NCBI GenBank assembly: GCA_964423745.1
Contig: CAYRGG010000005.1
Coordinates: 1 to 64,000, forward strand
Direction: 5' to 3'
DNA: 64,000 nt
Origin: CAYRGG01 sp964423745
Lineage (GTDB): Bacteria; Pseudomonadota; Gammaproteobacteria; Competibacterales; Competibacteraceae
Shown here: in pieces, positions 41,350-49,458 of the stretch
How the letters are laid out: each line of letters opens with the position of its first letter
How positions within the stretch are numbered: the first letter of the stretch is position 1
Program-made: the position numbers and the translations under genes
Notes under the pieces: generated by a model
Database searches by the model: none
What the model saw: only the letters and a program-made list of their open reading frames with translations
Told to the model about the DNA's origin: nothing

Positions 41350-43836
41350 TTAAAAGCGCATCAAAAAATTGGCCTGAAACAATCGCTCGTCGCCGATGGC
41401 GATTTGGTCAGCTCCGAAGATACTGTCCTGGGCGGCCGTGTAGTAGACCTCGTCGAACACATTTTCAACGTTAAACCGAATCTCGATGTCGTTGGTAAAG
41501 GTATAGCCCACCGCTGCGTCCACCCGGGTGTAGTCCGGCAGCTGGTACTGGTTGGCGCTGTTGGCCTCCCGCTCGCCTTGATGGACAATGCCGAGGGCGA
41601 GATCAAGCCCCGATAGACCAAAGTCCGCACCGTTGTAGTTCACAAAAGCGCTGGCCTGAAACTCGGGGATATTGGCAAACTTATTGCCCTCGATGGAGTC
41701 GTCGCTTTCCAGAATTTCCGAGTCTTGCAGCGCCAGGCCGCCAAACAGCGATAGGGTATCGGTGAGTTTACCCACAGCCTCTATTTCCAGGCCACGGATG
41801 CGCACCTTCCCTAACGGCAGCACAAAGAATTCGGTGTCGTCGTTATCGGGATCTTCAACCGAGATATTGTCCCGCTCCAGCGAGTAGATGGTGCCGGTCA
41901 GCAACGCTCGCCCGCCGGCAAACTGCCACTTGGTGCCCAGTTCCCACGATTCAGTCTCAATTGGATCGATCGTGCCACCATCGCGTAAAAAACCGTTTTG
42001 CGGCTCCTCTGCCGTCGAGTAGCCGGCAAAAACCGTTAAACTGTCGGTCAGATCGTATGAGCCACCCAAACGGAACGAGGTTAAATCGTCGCTTGCAACT
42101 TCGTCGAACAGCTCAATCGGACCAGGGGCAAAGCTCGCTTCGATGTCAGCGATAGCTGCGGCGCTGAGAGCGTCAAGAGACTCCCGTTCGCCAAACTCGA
42201 CCTTATCGTAGCGAACGCTGGCGAGGGTGCGAAAGCGCACCGTCCATTCAGCCAGCCACTGGCCGTAATAACTGTCGATCTCTGAGGTCACTTCGAAGTT
42301 GGTAAAGGTTTCTACAAACTGCTCGATGTCATCGACGTCGTTACTGGGATCTAAGATATCGAGCTCGATACTATTGCCGATATAACGGGTGCTAGGATCG
42401 TCACTAAAGAAAAATGCCGTGGAGTCTTCCCGGGTAAAACCAAGGTTAACGGTGTTTTCAATGGCTCCAAGCGGGAACGTCGCGGTGATTTCGGTACCGA
42501 CTACATAATCGTCAACATCGATGCTTTCGGTAGGAAAACGAAAGGCGGGAAACAGTCGCTCGCCGGTCCAGGTCAAGCCGTCTTCTTGATAGATGATGTC
42601 GTCAGACGGTTCATTGCTGGCGTTTCTGAAACCGCCTCTTTGGGTTTCTTCGTCGAACTTACGGTAAAATGCCCGTGCCGATAAGACATCGTTAAAGGCG
42701 TGCTCCAGCTGCAGGTCCCAGCGCTGCCCCTCCACCTCAAAGCTATCGTCGTCTTGGTGGAAGCTCCAGTCCCGCGGCGCGAAATTATCGTCAAACCCGG
42801 CGCCTTCCAAGTAAATAATACCGCGGTCTACCGGGTTGTCTTGCTTGGTATACAGGTACTGCACATCGAAGGTGGTATCGTCGGTCGGACGCCAGCGCAG
42901 GGAGGGGTTGATAGTCGTCAGCGGACGGTTGTCTTGCCCAGGGCGCGCCCACTGCTGCTGTTCGTAGATGGCAATCAGCCGCCCTGAGACCGCGCCATCG
43001 CCCAACAGCGAGCCGGTGACATCGCCGCCGATGCGCTGAAAGTTGGCATCTCCAACGCCGCCAAACAGCGACGCCGAAAACGCCTCTTCTGGTTTTTTGG
43101 TGACGATATTGATATAACCGCCCGGCGAGGCCAGCGCTGACTCGACGCCCGAAGGCCCTTTCAGTACCTCGATGCGCTCGATGGTCTCGATGGGTTGGAC
43201 CGTTGACGATTCAACGGACAGCCTAGCGCCGTCCACAAAATAACTATTTTGTGGAAAGCCCCGGATGTTAAAGTCTTTGCGGATGCCGCCTTCTTTATCC
43301 GCCGCCGATACCCCAGGGACATAGGGCAGAAAATCGTCCACATCGCGAGCAGCGATGTCGCTCAGTAAACTATCGCTGATGATAGTCACCGACGCTGGCG
43401 TTTCCGGGACGGTGAGGGGTATACCCAGTGCGTTGGTGTCGCTCACCCGGTAGCCTTCTTGGCGTGTGCCGGTGACGGTAATCGCTTCTAGCACTACCGC
43501 GCCGTCGTCTTGCACCACGGCCGCGCTATTGCTGAGAGTGACTGTGCCGTCGTTGTTAAATCGGTAATTGATGCCGGTGCCCGCCAGCAGCCGGTCCAGG
43601 CCAACCTGGGTGGTGAAGGTTCCGGTTAGCGGTGCGCTTTGCAACCCCTCAACCAGCGCGACGTCGTAAATGAGCTGTAACCCGACGCGATCGGCAAAGC
43701 TGAGCAGCGCGTTGTTAAGGTCTTGTGCGGGAATATCCAACGTCACCGATGTGTCTGCTGCGGATTGTGAGCGGGCCGGTGTTGTGCTGGTTGCTAGGGC
43801 GAGTAAAAGGACTAAGTACAGACTGTGTTTTTTCAT
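41350..43836 (-). CDS. TonB-dependent siderophore receptor with STN domain
   Basis: An 828-aa receptor: signal peptide 1-24 (LYLVLLLALATSTTPARS), STN about 30-107 (LDIPAQDLNNALLSFADRVG, LLAGTGINYRFNNDGTVTL), plug about 140-250 (ETPASVTIISDSLLSDI, NIRGFPQNSYFVDGARLS, LKGPSGVESALASPGG), barrel ending in QANFLMRF. It is nearest to the STN-less receptor at 19833-22136 in the barrel, so one may derive from the other by gain or loss of the STN domain. It closes the sigma-fecR-receptor locus 45441-41350. Confidence 0.93.
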   Translation of the reverse strand: MKKHSLYLVLLLALATSTTPARSQSAADTSVTLDIPAQDLNNALLSFADRVGLQLIYDVALVEGLQSAPLTGTFTTQVGLDRLLAGTGINYRFNNDGTVTLSNSAAVVQDDGAVVLEAITVTGTRQEGYRVSDTNALGIPLTVPETPASVTIISDSLLSDIAARDVDDFLPYVPGVSAADKEGGIRKDFNIRGFPQNSYFVDGARLSVESSTVQPIETIERIEVLKGPSGVESALASPGGYINIVTKKPEEAFSASLFGGVGDANFQRIGGDVTGSLLGDGAVSGRLIAIYEQQQWARPGQDNRPLTTINPSLRWRPTDDTTFDVQYLYTKQDNPVDRGIIYLEGAGFDDNFAPRDWSFHQDDDSFEVEGQRWDLQLEHAFNDVLSARAFYRKFDEETQRGGFRNASNEPSDDIIYQEDGLTWTGERLFPAFRFPTESIDVDDYVVGTEITATFPLGAIENTVNLGFTREDSTAFFFSDDPSTRYIGNSIELDILDPSNDVDDIEQFVETFTNFEVTSEIDSYYGQWLAEWTVRFRTLASVRYDKVEFGERESLDALSAAAIADIEASFAPGPIELFDEVASDDLTSFRLGGSYDLTDSLTVFAGYSTAEEPQNGFLRDGGTIDPIETESWELGTKWQFAGGRALLTGTIYSLERDNISVEDPDNDDTEFFVLPLGKVRIRGLEIEAVGKLTDTLSLFGGLALQDSEILESDDSIEGNKFANIPEFQASAFVNYNGADFGLSGLDLALGIVHQGEREANSANQYQLPDYTRVDAAVGYTFTNDIEIRFNVENVFDEVYYTAAQDSIFGADQIAIGDERLFQANFLMRF

Positions 43837-43860
43837 AGTTATCCCAGGTCAAGTGAATCG

Positions 43861-43890
43861 ACGAATAACGAACAATTCGCATTCGTCTTT
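43861..43890. promoter_or_regulatory. AT-rich dyad upstream of receptor gene
   Basis: ACGAATAACGAACAATTCGC followed by ATTCGTCTTT. It has an inner ACGAA..TTCGT symmetry and lies 25-55 bp upstream of the receptor start, where either a Fur site or the FecI-type promoter would be expected. The assignment is weak. Confidence 0.3.
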
Positions 43891-43939
43891 ATAAGACGGG
43901 ATTAGAACTAAAACACAGTAAATAAACGAGCGCTTCTTT

Positions 43940-44896
43940 TCAGTGCAGCAGCGTCACCCAGAGTGGTAGTGTCAAGCGCTTGAGCTTGAGGTCGCGGGCA
44001 ATCGCTGCAAGCGCGGTATCGGGCTGGGCTAGATCAAACACCCCGCTGACCCGCCGCGCTGCCAGCGCCCTGCCGGCTAGTATGATGCGGCCGCGCCGAT
44101 AGCGGTTGAGTACTGTTATCACCTCCCTTAAGGGTCGTTGATTTACGATCAGCCGGTCGCGCCGCCAGGCCGTAACGTGATTAAGGTTAACCGCCTGCAC
44201 CTCGCCCAATCCATTGCCGCCGTAACGCACGGTTTGGCCTGACGCGAGAACAACCCGCGCCGTCTCCGCCAGGGCGACTTCTACCCGGTCTTCCGCCACT
44301 ACCACGTCAACCACCGCCCCCAGCTGGTCAACAACAAACCTTGTGCCCAGGGCGGTGACCGTGCCATCGGCCGCTGTCACCCTAAACGGGCGGCGTTCGT
44401 CGGTGTCCCGCGGTTGCGGCGCAAAGTAAGCCAAACCAGCCAGCAGCTCGACACAGCGCTGGCGTGCCGTAAATCGCACCGCCAGGGCGCTTTCGGGGCC
44501 GAGATCGACGTGGCTGCCGTCGCTGAGACGCAGCGCACGCCGCTCACCCGGACCAGTACGGTAATCAGCGTTGAGCAACACCCATGCCGTGTCCACATTT
44601 AGCGTTGCCAATAGCGCTAATAATAGGCCGCTCATCAGCACTGCCGCCGCTTGCCAGTGGCGTCGCGGCGCCAGCTTTGCGGCAGGCGTTATCAGGCGCA
44701 GTTCGCCTATCCGTTGCCAAGCCTGCTGCGCTTCGGCAAAGGCTCGGGCGTGGGCCGGGTCGGCGTCTAGCCAGCGGTGTAGCGCTTGGTGTTCTGCCGC
44801 ACTGAGGGGCGCCCCTCCTAGGCGGGCAACCCAATCCGCAGCGCAAGCATCAATTTGCTGTTGTTGCGCTTTGGCATGAGGGTTGCTGTGCGACAT
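43940..44896 (-). CDS. FecR-family anti-sigma/sigma regulator
   Basis: A 318-aa FecR protein: anti-sigma helices (DACAADWVARLGGAPLSAAE, HQALHRWLDADPAHARAFAE), transmembrane region (WQAAAVLMSGLLLALLATL) about 84-102, and FecR domain (TGPGERRALRLSDGSHVDLG, ESALAVRF, LAGLAYFAPQP, GTRFVVDQLGAVVDVVV). The C-terminal tail ends in LPLWVTLLH. It lies 29 bp downstream of the sigma gene and 103 bp upstream of the receptor. Confidence 0.91.
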   Translation of the reverse strand: MSHSNPHAKAQQQQIDACAADWVARLGGAPLSAAEHQALHRWLDADPAHARAFAEAQQAWQRIGELRLITPAAKLAPRRHWQAAAVLMSGLLLALLATLNVDTAWVLLNADYRTGPGERRALRLSDGSHVDLGPESALAVRFTARQRCVELLAGLAYFAPQPRDTDERRPFRVTAADGTVTALGTRFVVDQLGAVVDVVVAEDRVEVALAETARVVLASGQTVRYGGNGLGEVQAVNLNHVTAWRRDRLIVNQRPLREVITVLNRYRRGRIILAGRALAARRVSGVFDLAQPDTALAAIARDLKLKRLTLPLWVTLLH

Positions 44897-44925
44897 GGGT
44901 AGGGGGGTGAAAACCGGTTGCGGCG

Positions 44926-45441
44926 TTACGGCGCACGTAACCGCTGCATCACATGCTCGGTGGCTTTGGCAAGATGTTTTTGCACCGTGCTCTCGGAGAG
45001 GTTAAGGCGACGAGCAGCCTCACGGTAGGTTAAGCCTTCCAGGCGGGTTAGCTCAAAGATGCGTTGCGTGCGTCGTGGTAGCTCTAATACCGCCGCACGC
45101 ACCAACGCTAACTCGTCACGGCTGCCAACCACCTGTTCAGGCGACGGGCTGTGGTCAGCCACCATTGCCAACTCGTTGTCGGATAGGGGGCTGGTTTTCT
45201 CATGCCGGTGTCGGTCGAGGTGATCCGCCGCTAGGTTGTAGGCCGTCCGGTAGAGGTAGGCACGCTGGTGGTTGATCACGGCAGCGGGGTTGTTGTCGCT
45301 GTACTCCGCGATGCGCAGAAACGTTTCCTGAGTGAGGTCGGCGGCGGTTTCGGTGTTTCCCAGCTTTTGCGTCAAGTAGCTGTGCAACTCGCGCCAGTAG
45401 CTAAGAAACAGAACTTTAATCGGCATGCCCATCAAGGACAT
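44926..45441 (-). CDS. ECF sigma factor, FecI type
   Basis: A 171-aa ECF sigma factor with region 2 (SYWRELHSYLTQKLGNTETA, ADLTQETFLRIAEY, AYLYRTAYNLAADHLDRHRH) and region 4 (LPRRTQRIFELTRLEGLTYR, EAARRLNLSESTVQKHLAKA). First gene of its locus. A Fur-like stretch (45636-45666) and a strong hairpin (45574-45595) lie upstream. A start a few codons downstream (45429, MGMPIKV, or 45426) is possible. Confidence 0.92.
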   Translation of the reverse strand: MSLMGMPIKVLFLSYWRELHSYLTQKLGNTETAADLTQETFLRIAEYSDNNPAAVINHQRAYLYRTAYNLAADHLDRHRHEKTSPLSDNELAMVADHSPSPEQVVGSRDELALVRAAVLELPRRTQRIFELTRLEGLTYREAARRLNLSESTVQKHLAKATEHVMQRLRAP

Positions 45442-45573
45442 CGCGCCTGCGCATTAGAAATAGAAATCCACTGTCGCAATAGTGTAACGGCCGAACGGTA
45501 AGGGAATTGATTCTCCGGCGAGTATCAATTCAATTCAATCATAGACCTGCTGCCATTAACGCCTAGTTTTCTG

Positions 45574-45595
45574 GAGACGCTAAGCATAGCGTCTC
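45574..45595. other. Perfect hairpin upstream of the sigma gene
   Basis: Nine-bp perfect stem GAGACGCTA / TAGCGTCTC with a four-base loop (AGCA), in the 418-bp region between the divergent sigma gene (45441) and membrane-protein gene (45860). It may be a regulator site or a leader hairpin. No gene lies in this region. Confidence 0.45.
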
Positions 45596-45635
45596 AAAGC
45601 CAGACAAAAAGCATACCAAATTGGCTCAAAAGCGT

Positions 45636-45666
45636 AAATGATACTAATTATTGTTGTCAATAAATT
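45636..45666. promoter_or_regulatory. Fur-box-like site
   Basis: AAATGATACTAATTATTGTT followed by GTCAATAAATT. TGATACTAATTATTGTTGTC has two GATAAT-like half-sites. It lies about 200 bp upstream of the sigma gene start. Confidence 0.45.
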
Positions 45667-45859
45667 TTGTAACCGCACTTTTAAACCACCAAAGCGATAA
45701 TCATAAGTTTATAGGCACGCAGTTCACCGGGGTTTATGCCTTGCCGATCCAGATTGAGTGAGTTAATGTACCCGCACAAAATACCCTGCTAACAGTCTTA
45801 GGGACGAGGGGTCTAAAAGCATTGTATCTCGTCGATTATTCACTATTAGGGTTGACCAC

Positions 45860-46216
45860 ATGAAGCCATACCTTGCCAGTCTCATTAATGCAATCACCTT
45901 GATTGTTATCTCCGCTTGGGCCTACTTTGGTGTCAGTACACCGTCCATAACAGCTCTTATTCCCGCTCTATTTGGCGTTATCCTGTTAGCACTGCTGCCT
46001 GGTGTAAAGAACGACAATAAGATGATTGCGCATGTTGCGGTTGTGATTACTTTGGTGGTGTTTTTAGCCTTGATGATGCCCTTGCGTGGGGCTCTGGCTC
46101 GTGAAGATGCTATGGCGATGCTTCGCATCGGTCTGATGATGGCCTCCACCTTGCTCGCTTTGGTCTTTTTTATCAAAAGTTTTATTGATGTGAGAAAAGC
46201 GAGAAATTCAGGCTGA
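45860..46216 (+). CDS. Four-helix small membrane protein, unknown function
   Basis: A 118-aa protein with four hydrophobic segments (SLINAITLIVISAWAYFGV, ALIPALFGVILLALLPG, IAHVAVVITLVVFLALMMPL, LRIGLMMASTLLALVFFIKS). The pattern resembles small conserved membrane proteins of bacteroidetes and gammaproteobacteria with no assigned role. It is transcribed divergently from the sigma gene at 45441 with a long shared promoter region. A function in iron uptake is not supported by anything but location. Confidence 0.7.
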   Translation: MKPYLASLINAITLIVISAWAYFGVSTPSITALIPALFGVILLALLPGVKNDNKMIAHVAVVITLVVFLALMMPLRGALAREDAMAMLRIGLMMASTLLALVFFIKSFIDVRKARNSG

Positions 46217-46653
46217 CAACTTCACTGGCTCTTAACCCTTGACCCTAATCTGTTCGGGGTGGCTGTCCATCCGGGGCTGCACGGAGATTTCAACATCCTG
46301 ATCGCATATCAAACAAAAAATCTGCTGTCCACCTGGCGTTAGACAGCAAGGGTTTTGATACGTGGTCTTTCATCGGCCTCTTTGCATTAATATAGTGATG
46401 CACATGCAAGTCATTTTACTTTTTGACTCCTTTACTTTTACTTGACCTCTTTACTTGCTAAGTGAAGAAAGCGATTTGACCCCTTTATTCTCTGTTAATA
46501 TTAAGGTCTTTCCGCGCCGAACCTACCTGTATAATGGTTTTTATGCCGTCAATCATTATACGAATATAAAAAGTGTACCCTGCTTTTTTTCGACAAAAAA
46601 CATACAATATAATATTCCTTAACAGGAACACTAAATTGTATGAGGATTTTGTC
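46217..46653. other. Intergenic region with short direct repeats and a hairpin
   Basis: A hairpin at 46324-46347 (GCTGTC / GACAGC) may terminate the membrane-protein gene. From 46423 a TTGACYYCTTTA motif is repeated three times. The last 60 bases contain the ribosome-binding site (GAGGA) of the antitoxin at 46654. Confidence 0.4.
46423..46489 (+). repeat. Three short direct repeats TTGACYYCTTTA
   Basis: TTGACTCCTTTAC (46423), TTGACCTCTTTAC (46442) and TTGACCCCTTTATT (46476). The spacing is irregular (19 and 34). They may be remnants of an IS end or of a regulator binding array. Confidence 0.5.
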
Positions 46654-46881
46654 ATGTCGTATAGAACAACCATTACTCTTGATGATGAAGCATTCAAGTT
46701 TCTCAATGCAGTGGCAGGCGATAACCGCAGTGCTTATATTAGCCAGTTGCTTAAACGGAAATACACTAAATCTTTGAAAGCTGCTTTATTCAAAGCCAAT
46801 GAAGAGGAGGCGCAAGACCCGGATTATCAAGAGGAATTACAGACATGGGATAATACGCTGTTCGATGGATTGGACTCGTGA
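46654..46881 (+). CDS. Antitoxin of MazF/PemK-type module
   Basis: A 75-aa protein: SYRTTITLDDEAFKFLNAVA, then DNRSAYISQLLKRKYTKSLK (ribbon-helix-helix pattern), and an acidic tail (NEEEAQDPDYQEELQTWDN) typical of antitoxins. GAGGA precedes the ATG. The stop overlaps the GTG of the disrupted toxin (GTGA). It is intact. Confidence 0.82.
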   Translation: MSYRTTITLDDEAFKFLNAVAGDNRSAYISQLLKRKYTKSLKAALFKANEEEAQDPDYQEELQTWDNTLFDGLDS

Positions 46882-47237
46882 GCGATTTCCGCCAGCTTGA
46901 TATTTACTGGATTGACCTTGAGCCGACCCAAGGCGCGGAGACCAAAAAGCTCCGGCCTTGCGTTGTTATTCAGGGAGACCTCGTCAACGCCAATTCCCGA
47001 ACGCTTATCGTTGCCCCCCTTCTTCCAAACCATAAAACATGACCTTTTGCCGTTAATCTTATGCCGACCCAACAAAACGGACTGGATAAAGAGCGTCATA
47101 TCAACTTGAAGCAGTTGCGCGCTATCGACATATCACGCGTTCGCAATAAGCAAGGCACACTTGAACTTCAATACTTGGAAGGCATCAAGGACGCCTTGTT
47201 CATTATATTCGATTTGCATAGCGAGCGAGTCGGTTAA
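46878..47237 (+). pseudogene. MazF/PemK toxin with in-frame TGA
   Basis: From GTG 46878: DFRQLDIYWIDLEPTQGAET, KKLRPCVVIQGDLVNANSRT, LIVAPLLPNHKT, then TGA at 47040-47042, then in the same frame PFAVNLMPTQQNGLDKERHI, NLKQLRAIDISRVRNKQGTL to the stop at 47237. Related toxins have Trp at the TGA position (K.WPF.V), so TGG to TGA is the likely change. All other conserved blocks (RP, TLI, LKQ) are present, so the inactivation is recent, or the stop could be read through. Confidence 0.82.
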
Positions 47238-47374
47238 GGTTATGGAATCGTAGTAAATAAAAATAGGCCAAAACATAGAATTTCTTGCCAGATTGAACTG
47301 GCGTTGGCGCTAAAACGCCATCCATACTGCTGCGTCAACTGCGCATCTTTTTTTCCATCCCTTTTGAGTTCCCT

Positions 47375-48439
47375 ATGATCAAAAACATAGCCCTTATCGG
47401 TGGCCTATTGTACGCAATGGCCGTGCTTGCGGATAAACCCGCCGTGACCTTGCAACCGTCCCATGACAAGCATATGTCCAATCTGACTCAGTTGACTTTC
47501 GAGGGCGACAATGGCGAAGCCTATTTCAGTTTTGATAGCCGCCAATTGATCTATCAATCCAACCGGGATGGTTATCAATGCGATAAGATCTGGACCATGG
47601 ATATCGACGGTTCCAGCAAAAAAATGGTTAGCCCGGACCGTGGTGCCCATACCTGTTCATTTTTCTACCCCGGTGCGCGGCATATCGTGTTCGCATCCAC
47701 TAGCCACCTGTCTGGTCCTTGTCCACCCAAGCCAAACCTGCCCAGTGACATTCGTTATGCCTGGCCGCTTTATCCCTACGAAATTTACCGGGCCAACCCG
47801 GACGGCTCCGATCTCACGGCGCTGACCGATAATCCCAAGTACGACGCCGAACCCATTGTGTCATCGGATGGCAAATGGATCGTGTTTGGCTCGCAACGGG
47901 AGGGTGATTTTGATGTCTACCGTATGGATGCGGATGGCGGCAATGTTAAGCGCCTGACTGATACTGAGGGGTACGATGGTGGCCCGTGGTTTTCGCCGGA
48001 TGGCTCCAAAATCGTGTGGCGTGCCTGGCATCCACAAACCGAGGCGGAAAAGTCACAATGGCGTGACAGTATGGAAAATAATTACATCGCGTCCATGCCC
48101 CTTGATCTTTGGGTGATGGATGCCGACGGCAGCAATAAAAAACGCCTGACTAACAATGGGGCCACCAATTGGGCACCTTCGTGGCATCCAGACGGTGAAC
48201 GCATCGTGTTCTCCAGCAACATGGATGACTGGCGTGAGGACATCAAGCAATTCGGCCCTAATTTTGAGCTGTACTTGATCAATAGCGACGGCACCGGGCT
48301 TGAGCGCATCACCGACAACCAGGTCTTCGACAGTTTTCCGATGTTTTCGCCAGATGCTAAAAAGATCGTCTTTGGCTCCAACCGTAACCCCCAGAAACCA
48401 CGGGCTACCGACATTTTCATCGCAGACTGGAAAGAGTGA
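47375..48439 (+). CDS. Secreted TolB-like PD40 beta-propeller protein
   Basis: A 354-aa protein with a signal peptide (IALIGGLLYAMAVLADKP) and at least five PD40/WD40-like beta-propeller repeats (AYFSFDSRQLIYQSNRDG, FYPGARHIVFAST, VSSDGKWIVFGSQREGDFDV, FSPDGSKIVWRA, WHPDGERIVFSS, FSPDAKKIVFGSN). It has an unusual Cys pair (GYQCDKIW and HTCSFF). The C-terminus IADWKE is repeated as a remnant just before the peptidase gene at 49452, implying that the two genes were once adjacent. A role in periplasmic protein binding is inferred from TolB. Confidence 0.85.
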   Translation: MIKNIALIGGLLYAMAVLADKPAVTLQPSHDKHMSNLTQLTFEGDNGEAYFSFDSRQLIYQSNRDGYQCDKIWTMDIDGSSKKMVSPDRGAHTCSFFYPGARHIVFASTSHLSGPCPPKPNLPSDIRYAWPLYPYEIYRANPDGSDLTALTDNPKYDAEPIVSSDGKWIVFGSQREGDFDVYRMDADGGNVKRLTDTEGYDGGPWFSPDGSKIVWRAWHPQTEAEKSQWRDSMENNYIASMPLDLWVMDADGSNKKRLTNNGATNWAPSWHPDGERIVFSSNMDDWREDIKQFGPNFELYLINSDGTGLERITDNQVFDSFPMFSPDAKKIVFGSNRNPQKPRATDIFIADWKE

Positions 48440-48446
48440 ATGAAAA
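48407..48446 (+). repeat. Imperfect 40-bp direct repeat, left copy (around the PD40 stop)
   Basis: ACCGACATTTTCATCGCAGA followed by CTGGAAAGAGTGAATGAAAA. It encodes the last residues TDIFIADWKE and the stop of the PD40 gene. The right copy is at 49418-49458; the two bracket the RHH-GNAT module. Confidence 0.8.
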
Positions 48447-48606
48447 GAACGTTACCGCTCGCAGTAAAACTGCTTAAGCTTAGCTTAAGCTAGTTTGTCA
48501 ACCCCCCCCTTTTTTGGTGCGTTAGCCCTAGGCATATCAAGCGATGAAGTTGCCAAACACTAACAATCGCCGTATTCTACATTTTTGTAGACACTCAATT
48601 AAGGCT

Positions 48607-48879
48607 ATGAGCGAAACGATTCAAATTTCGGCTTACATTTCCGCCGCAACTAAAGCGCGGCTGGAAAGCCTGGTCAAAGACCAAGGGTTAAAAAAAGCTC
48701 GCATTGTGGAAGATGCGCTACTTCATCATCTTCAGGCGTTAAGCGAACTGCCCAACAATGTGATCATTTCACCGCGGCTGGTACTGTCTGAAAGTTCCAT
48801 GCAGGCGGTCGCAAAGGCGTTAGAGAGCCCGCCCTTGCCCACTGAGGCATTGCAAGATTTGTGGCGTGAGCAGCGTTGA
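48607..48879 (+). CDS. Ribbon-helix-helix antitoxin of a GNAT TA module
   Basis: A 90-aa protein: SETIQISAYISAATKARLES, then VKDQGLKKARIVEDALLHHL (RHH fold of the DUF1778/TacA-like type), and a C-terminal arm (SESSMQAVAKALESPPLPTE) like that of antitoxins that wrap around GNAT toxins. The gene is upstream of and overlaps by 14 bases an acetyltransferase gene. Upstream poly-pyrimidine (48504-48516) and AAGCTTAAGC palindromes are present. Confidence 0.8.
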   Translation: MSETIQISAYISAATKARLESLVKDQGLKKARIVEDALLHHLQALSELPNNVIISPRLVLSESSMQAVAKALESPPLPTEALQDLWREQR

Positions 48880-49402
48880 TTCGTTATCGATTAGGGCGTT
48901 GCGGCAAGACGATGACCGTCAAACGTTTCACTCCGGCAACATTGAGCTAGATGGTTTCTTGCGGCGCTATGCGAGCCAGAACCAGTTTCGCCATCATATC
49001 GGCACGACCTATGTTGTCGACATTGGGCAGCGCATAGCCGGTTTTGTGACGGTCAGCGCGGCTCATCTGGAAGCCGATAGGCTATCACCGGCGCTCAAAA
49101 AACGCCTTCGAAACTATCCGCTACCGGTGTTGCGGATCGCCCGGCTTGCCGTCGATGCCGATCACCAAGGCCAGGGCATCGGGATCATGTTACTTAAAGC
49201 GATGTTTGAATTGGCGCTAGAGATGCGCGACAAACTTGGTTGCGTAGGCGTAGTGGTCGATGCTAAGTCAGACGCGGTGACTTTTTATGAGCGCTTCGGC
49301 TTTATCGCGCTAGACGTTGTACAAGGCTGCTTAGGGGATAGACCCAAACCACAACCGATGTTTTTGAGTATCAAGACCGTGGCACAGGCTAGCGGCAGAT
49401 AA
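48866..49402 (+). CDS. GNAT-family acetyltransferase toxin (TacT/AtaT-like)
   Basis: A 178-aa GNAT protein starting at GTG 48866: IRALRQDDDRQTFHSGNIEL, DGFLRRYASQNQF, the acetyl-CoA pyrophosphate loop in RLAVDADHQGQGIGIMLLKA, and the catalytic-region VVVDAKSDAVTFYERFGFI. The HSGNIELDGFLRRYA start is typical of toxins that acetylate aminoacyl-tRNA. It is coupled to its antitoxin. The module looks intact and appears to have been inserted in the PD40-peptidase gene junction. Confidence 0.88.
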   Translation: MSSVDSLSIRALRQDDDRQTFHSGNIELDGFLRRYASQNQFRHHIGTTYVVDIGQRIAGFVTVSAAHLEADRLSPALKKRLRNYPLPVLRIARLAVDADHQGQGIGIMLLKAMFELALEMRDKLGCVGVVVDAKSDAVTFYERFGFIALDVVQGCLGDRPKPQPMFLSIKTVAQASGR

Positions 49403-49417
49403 GCCTTGCTTAATCAG

Positions 49418-49458
49418 ACCGACCTTTTTTATCGCAGACTGGAAGGAGTGAATGAAAA
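49418..49458 (+). repeat. Imperfect 41-bp direct repeat, right copy (before peptidase start)
   Basis: ACCGACCTTTTTTATCGCAG followed by ACTGGAAGGAGTGAATGAAAA. Removing one T makes it read TDLFIADWKE-stop, so it is the degenerate end of a PD40-type coding sequence, differing from the left copy by one conservative (I to L) and one silent change. The ATG of the peptidase gene at 49452 lies inside it. Confidence 0.8.

Noticed and set aside
48504..48516. C8-T6 run considered as a phase-variable tract
   Set aside because: It is intergenic and about 90 bp from the next start; no promoter spacing could be assigned, so the claim is not supported.
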